Shown here: positions 18,582 through 25,364 of the stretch, in pieces
How the letters are laid out: every line of letters begins with the position of its first letter
Position numbering within the stretch: position 1 is the first letter of the stretch
Source: Chloroflexota bacterium
Lineage (GTDB): Bacteria > Chloroflexota > Ktedonobacteria > Ktedonobacterales > Ktedonobacteraceae
Direction of reading: 5' to 3'
Assembly: GCA_005881495.1 (NCBI GenBank)
Contig: VBHI01000212.1
Location: 1 to 57,981, forward strand
DNA length: 57,981 nucleotides
Translations under genes and position numbers: made by a program
The notes under the pieces: generated by a model
What the model was told of the DNA's origin: nothing
Seen by the model: the letters and a program-made list of their open reading frames with translations, nothing else
The model's database searches: none

Positions 18582-18656
18582 GAGCCGGATATGGGGAAAC
18601 TCATCTGTCCGGTTCTTAGGGGAGGGGACTTCAGCAATGGAGTCTCCTTACCCGAC
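18582..18656 (+). ncRNA. Group II intron domains V and VI (3-prime end of intron)
   Basis: Positions 18582-18615 form a 34-nt domain V (GAGCCG...GGAAAC...CGGTTC), matching the length and ends of the bacterial consensus. Domain VI follows, with stem GGGGAC/GTCTCC and tail TTACCCGAC, so the intron should end near 18655. With the 5-prime part and RT gene gone, it cannot self-splice. Sequence 18657-18971 after it shows no gene I can support. Confidence 0.85.
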
Positions 18657-18971
18657 CCATAGGGGAAACGTGTAATTGCTGTTTCAGGAGGCACAGGGTC
18701 TTCCTCTTTAGCTACCCCTCTTTCGTTACCTCGTTGCTCATCTGGTGGAACTGCATGGTGCATTCTCCTTGGCTCTCGTCCTTGCTTTGCCTTTGGAAGT
18801 ACCAATACGCAATGCCTTGATTTTCTCCACCTATGCGGTTGTTCTCTTTATGCTCCTTGTTCAAGGGTCTCGTCTCAGGTCTAATGTACGGCGTTTGCCA
18901 GCCGTCGCTGCGACTGATTGATGTGCTCATCATGTTCCCTCATTTCTCCTCAATGATGGGCTGTGAGCTTC

Positions 18972-19592
18972 CCTTGTCGTCATCAGCACTTCATGCTACA
19001 ATACGTATGAGTTACAAGACATATACAAGCCTAAGAGAGTAGAGTTAGGGGCGCCGGGAAGTCTGGTCGGCAAGCGGATAGAGGACGCTATCAGCACAGT
19101 GTGAGTCATTGAAAACAAACACGTGGAACGACCATGAACAGGCGCATAGTGGTAGCCATCGATGCGGATATTTCCCCTCAAACACAGCATGTGCTGCGTG
19201 TAGCAAGCTCGCTTCTTGAACTATCCGCACTACAACTAGGCGTCGTTCTTCTCCATGTCATCCCCGTGCCATCTATGCCTCAGTCCAAATTCGGCATGTC
19301 TAGGGTGGCGCCAACTGCCGAGCAACGTGAACTGGCAGAACAGGCTCTTCACAGCGCACGTATCGAGTTGCAGAAACAAGGCATCGTTCCAGAACGGATA
19401 GCAATGCTTCTACGCAGCGGCATACCTGCCGACGAGATTGTGAAGGCGGCAAAAGAACTCGAAGCTGACTTTATCATGATTGGAAGTCGGGGAAACTTCC
19501 TGAAACAGAAGATGCGGCGTTTGTTGATGGGAAGTACGTCCCATCGAGTAGTAAAGCTTGCCCTTTGCCCTGTCATGATTGCTGCTCTTCCT
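18972..19592 (+). repeat. Long direct repeat, copy 2 (USP leader and N-terminal domain)
   Basis: Second copy of the block at 11530-12151, same orientation, including the whole upstream leader. The near-identity of untranslated sequence points to recent duplication or gene conversion rather than old paralogy. Confidence 0.9.
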
Positions 19593-19838
19593 CAGATGCC
19601 TGGTCCCCGCAATCTCGTAGCATGGTATAAGGAGGCTATTACGCACTACCTGCAGGAGCATCCAGATAAGCTCATGATCTTCACTTCGTATGAGGTGGCT
19701 CATATGTTTGCTCCACCACAGAGAACAGTAGGTCGTAAAGAGGTTGATGCTGCATCCGCTGCCCTAGAGCAACTAGCTCGTTGTGGAGTCCTCTTTTGTC
19801 AAAGGGTCAATGGCGAGTTGCGGTGCATCAACGATTGA
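19134..19838 (+). CDS. Universal stress protein, intact copy with extra C-terminal domain
   Basis: A 234-residue protein. Residues 1-150 are a UspA domain (RRIVVAIDADIS; IMIGSRGN; GSTSHRVVK). An 80-residue extension (ITHYLQEHPDKLMIFTSYEVAHMF, DAASAALEQLARCGVLFCQRVNGELRC) follows, with the helix-turn pattern of a winged-helix or PCI-like fold. I do not recognise this extension. Comparison with copy 1 shows that the ancestral gene had it and copy 1 lost it. Probably a cytosolic stress or ATP-sensing protein. Orientation is opposite to the K+ module that the two copies flank. The repeated 160-bp leader suggests that its regulation was duplicated too. Confidence 0.85.
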   Translation: MNRRIVVAIDADISPQTQHVLRVASSLLELSALQLGVVLLHVIPVPSMPQSKFGMSRVAPTAEQRELAEQALHSARIELQKQGIVPERIAMLLRSGIPADEIVKAAKELEADFIMIGSRGNFLKQKMRRLLMGSTSHRVVKLALCPVMIAALPQMPGPRNLVAWYKEAITHYLQEHPDKLMIFTSYEVAHMFAPPQRTVGRKEVDAASAALEQLARCGVLFCQRVNGELRCIND

Positions 19839-19893
19839 TCTGGGGTTCTACTGATCTCGGCGGAAGCAAGTAAAGTATGTTAAAATAGGAGGC

Positions 19894-19959
19894 ATGGGAG
19901 CACCAAAGAAAGCCGATTGGCGAGAAGAGCGGCGCAAATATGAATGCACCCTATGCTAG
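19894..19959 (+). pseudogene. N-terminal scrap of an IS630-type transposase
   Basis: A 21-codon frame beginning MGAPKKADWREERR, preceded by AGGAGG with good spacing. This opening matches the usual start of IS630-family transposases as I remember them, after which sequence similarity stops at TAG 19957. It is too short to be functional and probably marks a deleted IS. Confidence 0.5.
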
Positions 19960-19988
19960 TCGTATCTCTTTGGTTCTAACAGGAAGCG

Positions 19989-20031
19989 GCAGCGCCCTTC
20001 GGAGACGCTGTCTGTCTCCGAAGGGCGCTGC
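19989..20031. terminator. Strong hairpin between the USP and ammonium transporter genes
   Basis: Perfect 18-bp arms 19989-20006 and 20014-20031 (GCAGCGCCCTTC...) with a 7-nt loop. It lies between convergent genes, so it probably ends both transcripts, although no strong T tract is present on either side. Confidence 0.65.
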
Positions 20032-20066
20032 TCTCGACGATGAGAGCAACCCAACCACAAGGAAAT

Positions 20067-22181
20067 TTAATTGCCTCCACCTGAGATGGACGCTGCCACA
20101 GCGACAGGAGGCTCATAGAACTCGGCGTCCGGATTGTAGCCCAGGCTCCCCATTTCGGGAATGTCGAGGCCGCGCAGCTCTGTCGCTGCTGAGACACGTA
20201 GACCAAAGAACCTCTTGTAGAGCGCGAAGAAGACCCACGAGATGCCGAAAACGTAGACGAAGCAGACAACCATGCCGATGATCTGTGCCCCAAGCTGCCC
20301 GGGATCACCGAAGAACAGTCCGCGCACTTGCAAGCCGCCAAAATTTGCCGCTCCGTCAGCAAAAAGGCCCACTGAGAGCTGTCCCCACGCACCATTGAAT
20401 CCATGCACAGCGATCGCGCCAACCGGATCATCTATCTTCCACACCTTTTCAATGACACCGGCGAAGAAGACCACGAGGACACCAGCAATCGCACCGATGA
20501 TGCAGGCAAAGAACGGACTCACATAGCCGCTCGGGGCGGTGATCGCCACCAGGCCGGCCAGCAGTCCGTTGCCCATCATACCGATATCGGGCTTCTTCGC
20601 TCCTGAGATCCAGGTGTAGATCATCGCAGTAACAGAACCAAACGCGCCCGCAAGCATGGTGTTCACGGCGATGATGCCGATGCGCAGGTCACCATTCCCC
20701 GATGCGCCCAGGGTACTGCCGGGGTTGAAACCAAACCAGCCGAAAGCAAGAATGAAGCAGCCCAGCAGGGCTAACACCATGTTGTGTCCGGGGATGGTAT
20801 TCGCGCTTCCATCGCGATTGTACTTGCCCAGGCGTGCGCCTAACATAATGGCTCCGGCAAGCGCGCACCAGCCACCAACAGCGTGCACCACCCCGCTTCC
20901 AGCAAAGTCGATGTATCCTTTCCCCAGGCCGATCGCCCCCAACTGTGAGAGCCAGCCCCCGCCCCAGGCCCAGTTGGCGAAGACGGGATAGACCAGCGTC
21001 GAAACGAAGAGCGCGTAGACGCAGAAGGCCGACCACTTCCAGCGTTCCGCCATCGCACCTGTGGGAATGGTTGCAGTGGTATCCATAAACACCATCTGGA
21101 ACAGGAACATGACTGCGATACCGACATCATAGGTGCCATCGTTGAGGAAAAAGCCCTTATACCCGATGATGCCCCAGTTTGTCCCTCCAATTGGAATGGC
21201 GAGCTCCTTGTTCAACGAGGCGAGGCCACCCAGATTAGGCACACCGATCAGGCCAACGCCGCCGTTCTGGAAGGCGAAACCGCAAATGTAGTAACCAATC
21301 ATGCCGAGGCCATAGACCATGAAGTTCATCGCCATGGTATGACCGGCATTCTTGGCACGACAGAGGCCGGTTTCGACAAGCGCGAACCCTGCCTGCATGA
21401 ACATGACGAGGTAGCCCGTCACGAGCGTCCACACGAAGTTGATGCCGAGACGGTTCTCATCAACGATTATGGCAAGATTATAGGCGAACGGCTCGTTCGA
21501 TTTCGCGGTGTTGAGCTGCTGCTGCGTGGTCGGTGTGCCATTCGCCGAGACACCGGTCAAATTGCTCTGGTTGGCGGAGTTCAAGCCACTTGGATCAGCC
21601 CCCTCGCCGCACGCGGCCAAGAGAAAAACCAGGCTTACACTGAACAGAGCCAGCAGGGCGATGAGCGAGAGACGGCGCCGCAGCCACAGCATGACAGAGC
21701 GTTCCAGGAATTTTGGAGGAGCCTCATTGCGCACTTGTAGGAAGCGCTGGAAATAAGGCAATACCTCATCATGACGGGATGCCAGCACAACAAGTGGCAA
21801 AGCACCAAAGCCTTTGCGTGGCACGAGCGTGACTTTCGCCCCCCGATAGCGCACGTACTCGAACTCTTTCCACTTGCGGAAGAGCACATTGTTACATGCG
21901 ATGCCTTGCGTCGTGAACTGGTAGCGCACCGGGAGATTGACGAGAGCAAGAGCCATAAGGATAAGAACCAGCTCTACCGTCGTCGGGAACCACTGACCGA
22001 TGGCGCTCAGAATAAGTAGAGCGCCGAGCGCGTAGAGGTTCGTGCGATGGAGAAGTAACTTCTCACGGTAGGTGAGGGTCACAGTCGCTACTACACTCCC
22101 CTCGGACTTGATTCCGAAGGGCAGTCCGATTCGTACTAACATCAGCATGAAAGAACAACCGATCAATATCCAAACCAACAT
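20067..22181 (-). CDS. amt: Ammonium transporter (Amt) with an unusual N-terminal membrane/PH-like extension
   Basis: A 704-residue protein. Residues about 205-690 are an Amt channel: MFMQAGFALVETGLCRAKNAGH, the signature DFAGSGVVHAVGGWCALAGA (first pore His) and AVHGFNGAWGQLSVGLF (second pore His). Before it lie two membrane helices (about 1-20 and 48-85) and a beta-rich DUF5673/bacterial-PH-like segment (YQFTTQGIACNNVLFRKWKEF). An internal Met164 is followed by a lipoprotein-like signal (LVFLLAACGEG). Either the extension is a real fusion, or a separate upstream gene lost its stop. No clear ribosome-binding site precedes Met164, favouring fusion. It moves NH3/NH4+ into the cell and is the third gene of an operon with a TPR protein and an antiporter. 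Confidence 0.88.
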   Translation of the reverse strand: MLVWILIGCSFMLMLVRIGLPFGIKSEGSVVATVTLTYREKLLLHRTNLYALGALLILSAIGQWFPTTVELVLILMALALVNLPVRYQFTTQGIACNNVLFRKWKEFEYVRYRGAKVTLVPRKGFGALPLVVLASRHDEVLPYFQRFLQVRNEAPPKFLERSVMLWLRRRLSLIALLALFSVSLVFLLAACGEGADPSGLNSANQSNLTGVSANGTPTTQQQLNTAKSNEPFAYNLAIIVDENRLGINFVWTLVTGYLVMFMQAGFALVETGLCRAKNAGHTMAMNFMVYGLGMIGYYICGFAFQNGGVGLIGVPNLGGLASLNKELAIPIGGTNWGIIGYKGFFLNDGTYDVGIAVMFLFQMVFMDTTATIPTGAMAERWKWSAFCVYALFVSTLVYPVFANWAWGGGWLSQLGAIGLGKGYIDFAGSGVVHAVGGWCALAGAIMLGARLGKYNRDGSANTIPGHNMVLALLGCFILAFGWFGFNPGSTLGASGNGDLRIGIIAVNTMLAGAFGSVTAMIYTWISGAKKPDIGMMGNGLLAGLVAITAPSGYVSPFFACIIGAIAGVLVVFFAGVIEKVWKIDDPVGAIAVHGFNGAWGQLSVGLFADGAANFGGLQVRGLFFGDPGQLGAQIIGMVVCFVYVFGISWVFFALYKRFFGLRVSAATELRGLDIPEMGSLGYNPDAEFYEPPVAVAASISGGGN

Positions 22182-22217
22182 AAAACCATCCTTTCTCTAA
22201 AACGGGGAAGGTAAAAT

Positions 22218-22802
22218 CTAGCTCAACTCGACCTTGCCAGAGGCATAGGTCTCATCGCCCTTTCGTGGAATGAAGCGGGCAAAGAGACGCAACCAGTGAC
22301 GCGGGTCGGGTGGCTCGCGCAGGATCATGTTTTTGCTTTTTTGCCGTGCCTGCACGAGCAATTGCCGGGCCATCGCGACGACATGCTCATTCGCGCCATG
22401 CGGCCCTTTTAAGCCTCGCTCAAGGATCTCGACTGAACGATGATAGAACCCCAGGCGGTAGTGGTATTCAGCATATTTAAGATGCGCCAGTAAGTTCGTT
22501 GGTTCATCTTTGAGAGCACGCTCCAACTCTTCTTCGGCCCTCGCGATATCGTAGCGCTTGAGGTATTCTATGGCCAGGTAGGCCCTGGCCGGTATGTAGG
22601 ATGAATCGACGCTAAGAGCCTTCTCGAGTGCGTTCACGGTTTCATCACTCGAATCTTGCTCCAGATAAACCATCGCTATCCCAAAATGAGCCTGTGGACG
22701 CTCCGGCTCGGATTCGGCGGCGTGTCGAAAGCGGATCAAAGCCGCATCCGGGTCTCCTCTACGTAAACTGGCATATCCCTTGTCAAGCAGATCTGTGTAC
22801 AT
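22218..22802 (-). CDS. TPR-repeat protein
   Basis: A 194-residue soluble protein with four to five TPR units (for example YASLRRGDPDAALIRFRHAAESEPERPQA, KALSVDSSYIPARAYLAIEYLKRYDIARAEEELERAL). It ends in a basic tail (DPRHWLRLFARFIPRKG). AGGAGG lies 6 bp before ATG 22802, and the gene start overlaps the end of the antiporter gene by 20 bp, so the two are coupled. Ammonium transporter starts 36 bp after its stop. Probably a scaffold for partner proteins; the specific role is unknown. Confidence 0.8.
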   Translation of the reverse strand: MYTDLLDKGYASLRRGDPDAALIRFRHAAESEPERPQAHFGIAMVYLEQDSSDETVNALEKALSVDSSYIPARAYLAIEYLKRYDIARAEEELERALKDEPTNLLAHLKYAEYHYRLGFYHRSVEILERGLKGPHGANEHVVAMARQLLVQARQKSKNMILREPPDPRHWLRLFARFIPRKGDETYASGKVELS

Positions 22803-24036
22803 TCGCTTCCTCCTGGAACAGCATGTCCTCCATGCCTTCTTCAATCATCTCTAACAATGGTTCTGTCACCGGTGCCCGCTTTACTCCCGATTGTGGCCGT
22901 GCAAGGTAAACCAGCTTGAGCAGCAAGGGCGTGACCAGCGTTGTGACAAGGGTAATCAGGATGACCACTGAGAACAGTGAAGTAGTAATGAGCCCGGCCT
23001 GCAGGCCAATAGTGGCAGTAATCAGCGCAACCTCGCCGCGTGAGATCATGCCTACGCCTACTGTCAGTGCCTCCATTGGCCGGAAACGGCACAGGAGCGC
23101 ACCACCACCGCAGCCAATTACCTTGGTGGCTAGCGCTATCCCGATAAAGCTCAGTAAAAAGAACGGTGAGAAGTGAGCAACCCCGTGAAAATTCGCTTCA
23201 ACTCCAACGTAGACGAAAAAGATCGGGATGAAGAACGAGTAGCCAATCTTCGAGAGTCCATCATGCACCCACTCCCGCATCTCCGTGCGGCTTACCAGGA
23301 TGCCCGCAATATAAGCGCCGGTGATCGCTGCCACACTTCCGAGTTCCTCCGCCGACCACGCATAGAGCAGGACAAGCGCGAGCACAAAACCGATGCGAGC
23401 CTCCAGCGCGAGCAGGCGTGGGAGCCAGTGGGAGAGCAGTGGGAAACCGTAATGCCCCAACAAATAGGCTATTGGGAAATACAGCGCCATCTTAAGGATG
23501 GACCAGAGGGGGTTCTGCCCCAGGGTAAAAGCGAGGATCACTGAGAGGACAATAAGGCCGAGAACGTCGTCAATCACCGCCGCTCCCAGGATTGTCGTTC
23601 CCTCTTTGGTGTGGAGTTTACCCAATTCTTTCAGTGTTTGTGCGGAGATACTGACACTCGTCGCCGTGAGCAGTGTTCCGAGAAATAAGCTCATAGGGAG
23701 AGAATAGCCGAGCGCGTATGAGAAAGCCGTTCCCGCGACGAAAGGCACCACCACACCTGCGGAAGCGGAGACGAACGCAGCTACTCCTACCTGGCGCATC
23801 TGTTTCATATCTGTTTCCATACCAGCGATGAACATCAGGAGAATGACGCCAATCGTGGAGAAGGAATTCACCAGAGGGTCAGGATGAACCCAATTGAGAA
23901 CCGATGGCCCTGCGAGTACACCGACAACCAGTTGTCCCAATACTGTGGGGATACCTATGCGTTGGCACAGCCACCCTACGCACTTGGCCGCAATAAGAAG
24001 CCCGGCTATCAGGACGAGTAACGTGGTGATAGACAT
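22783..24036 (-). CDS. Cation:proton antiporter, CPA2/Kef type
   Basis: A 417-residue membrane protein with about 12 helices and typical CPA2 features: VLGQLVVGVLAGPSVL, GVILLMFIAGMETDM, the unwound-helix region GAAVIDDVLGLIVLS with the paired acidic residues that carry protons, and SRGEVALI near the C-terminus. It lacks a C-terminal RCK domain, so it is a minimal Na+/H+ or K+/H+ exchanger. I start at ATG 24036 with GGAG upstream; an in-frame ATG at 24141 would add 35 polar residues. It is the first gene of the antiporter/TPR/Amt operon. The upstream gap 24037-24428 is AT-rich and holds one copy of a direct repeat. Confidence 0.88.
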   Translation of the reverse strand: MSITTLLVLIAGLLIAAKCVGWLCQRIGIPTVLGQLVVGVLAGPSVLNWVHPDPLVNSFSTIGVILLMFIAGMETDMKQMRQVGVAAFVSASAGVVVPFVAGTAFSYALGYSLPMSLFLGTLLTATSVSISAQTLKELGKLHTKEGTTILGAAVIDDVLGLIVLSVILAFTLGQNPLWSILKMALYFPIAYLLGHYGFPLLSHWLPRLLALEARIGFVLALVLLYAWSAEELGSVAAITGAYIAGILVSRTEMREWVHDGLSKIGYSFFIPIFFVYVGVEANFHGVAHFSPFFLLSFIGIALATKVIGCGGGALLCRFRPMEALTVGVGMISRGEVALITATIGLQAGLITTSLFSVVILITLVTTLVTPLLLKLVYLARPQSGVKRAPVTEPLLEMIEEGMEDMLFQEEANVHRSA

Positions 24037-24248
24037 GGTAAGTAACTCCAGACCTTTCCAGTCGAAAGACTCTCTCTTAATGGAGAGAGTAGTAAGGTTA
24101 AGGTACTCACCATCGAGCGTATCATGAGCATCCACAAACAAACGTGGTTTGTATTGCTTCTATGAAAGATCTGAGAATCCGCACTGAAATTACTCAACGT
24201 ATCTCTTCAACTAAAGTATAGAAAGATCGGCGCCATTCTTGATAGGGT

Positions 24249-24277
24249 GAATCTGTCAGAAATCCCCCAACAAATTT
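24249..24277 (+). repeat. Direct repeat beside HNH gene, left copy
   Basis: Contains AATCTGTCAGAAATC followed 10 bp later by TTTTGTGC. The same pair of blocks, with one change, occurs at 24905-24938 on the other side of the HNH gene. Confidence 0.55.
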
Positions 24278-24428
24278 TGTGCAAAATATACAGTATTCGT
24301 TTTGTCCTCTCTATTTATGAGCAAATCTTGATAATTATGAAAGTTTTCTTGAGCAAATCTTGAGCATAAACAAACAATCATTGATATTATTTTTAGGATG
24401 AAAATACGCATTTGTATACATTGCCTAA

Positions 24429-24818
24429 TTAATCGATGAGAGGAGCTTGATCGGGAGGCTTCTTCTTCCTGGGCGAGCAGCAAGGACGGCATGCAGGGAG
24501 ACAGTTGGAAAGTGTGGAACCTCCCTCGTGTAATGGGATATGATGATGCATTACTTCAAACGGTTTCTCCTGACAATATGCACATTTCCATTGATAAGCG
24601 TCCAGAATGACAAGCCACTCCACGAGCGTCAGTGTTGCCTCGGCATGGATAGACCGCGCCTGGGCAATGTGCGCATGAACCCTGTCTAGCTCTCGAGCAA
24701 TAATCAGGTAATTCTCCTCCGTGCCCGCGAGTTTTCGAATGGTACTCATGACATGGCGATGGTTCAGCGCCCACTCAGCTACATGCAAGAGTATCTGCAT
24801 ATCTTCTCGTGTCATCAT
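24429..24818 (-). CDS. HNH endonuclease-like protein
   Basis: A 129-residue protein. The N-terminal two thirds are helical with no recognisable domain. The C-terminal part is an HNH motif: CAYCQEK, MHHHIPLHEGG with the general-base His, then CLPACRPC. The paired cysteines would bind a structural zinc. The ATG at 24818 has AAGGA 7 bp upstream; an earlier start at 24848 is possible. It is not linked to transposase or restriction genes, but direct repeats of about 30 bp flank it (24249, 24905), hinting at mobility as a homing-type or small accessory nuclease. Active-site residues appear complete. Confidence 0.7.
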   Translation of the reverse strand: MMTREDMQILLHVAEWALNHRHVMSTIRKLAGTEENYLIIARELDRVHAHIAQARSIHAEATLTLVEWLVILDAYQWKCAYCQEKPFEVMHHHIPLHEGGSTLSNCLPACRPCCSPRKKKPPDQAPLID

Positions 24819-24904
24819 CCATGAGTCCTTTCGAGTACTGAGCATCAATCACAACGTTGCTTTCAAGAGAAAAGTACACGATGACATCATCCTCGTAGGA
24901 GGGC

Positions 24905-24960
24905 TAATCTGTTAGAAATCTATGACAATATTTTGTGCTTTATGCACAAAATATTGTCAT
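24905..24960 (+). repeat. Direct repeat (right copy) running into a perfect 17-bp inverted repeat
   Basis: AATCTGTTAGAAATC and TTTTGTGC repeat the blocks at 24249. The second block is also part of a palindrome with arms 24922-24938 and 24944-24960 around a 5-nt loop. Its AT-rich nature and lack of GC stem argue against a standard terminator. Confidence 0.6.
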
Positions 24961-25142
24961 GTCTGATCTTGTTGAGTGGATTTTACGGAGTGACCTGGAG
25001 CATTGGTTTTAGTATTAGGCCGACGATTGCCGGTTGGCTGCAAACGAATGTGAGCCTCTCGGCGGCATTTGTTTTTGGGGCGTGCTGTCTGGTGGTCACT
25101 CCTACGCTATTGTTGGTGTTTTTTGGCAAGAGAAGATCGTAA
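24942..25142 (+). CDS. Possible small membrane protein (low confidence)
   Basis: A 66-residue frame from ATG 24942 with two hydrophobic stretches (LSCLILLSGFYGVTWSIGF and AFVFGACCLVVTPTLLLVFF) and a basic end GKRRS. The start lies inside the right arm of a palindrome and no ribosome-binding site is visible. The composition looks like a membrane peptide, but I recognise no family and it could be spurious. Confidence 0.3.
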   Translation: MHKILSCLILLSGFYGVTWSIGFSIRPTIAGWLQTNVSLSAAFVFGACCLVVTPTLLLVFFGKRRS

Positions 25143-25146
25143 TACA

Positions 25147-25197
25147 TGTCGGGTCTTGGCAGCCAATGGCGAAGCTATAGGCTGCCAAGGCCCGACA
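25147..25197. terminator. Hairpin with 18-bp arms upstream of the transglutaminase gene
   Basis: Arms 25147-25164 (TGTCGGGTCTTGGCAGCC) and 25180-25197 pair with one G-T wobble. An A-rich run follows on the plus strand, giving a T tract only for minus-strand transcription. It insulates the transglutaminase gene from upstream. Confidence 0.6.
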
Positions 25198-25364
25198 AAA
25201 GAAAAAAAGGCTGGATATAAAACAATTTGATACACCATTACGTACGTAATAATAACCACAAAGTAATGGGGATGCCTGTTGTTAACTACCTCGCAGATTA
25301 TTTGTGACATACTCTGTATATTGCTGAAAAATAGTATTTCTTATTGTCTATTTAGGAGTTATGA

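Noticed and set aside
18712..18933. Minus-strand frame after the group II intron end
   Set aside because: Low-complexity polar peptide with no family resemblance; probably intron-flanking noncoding sequence.
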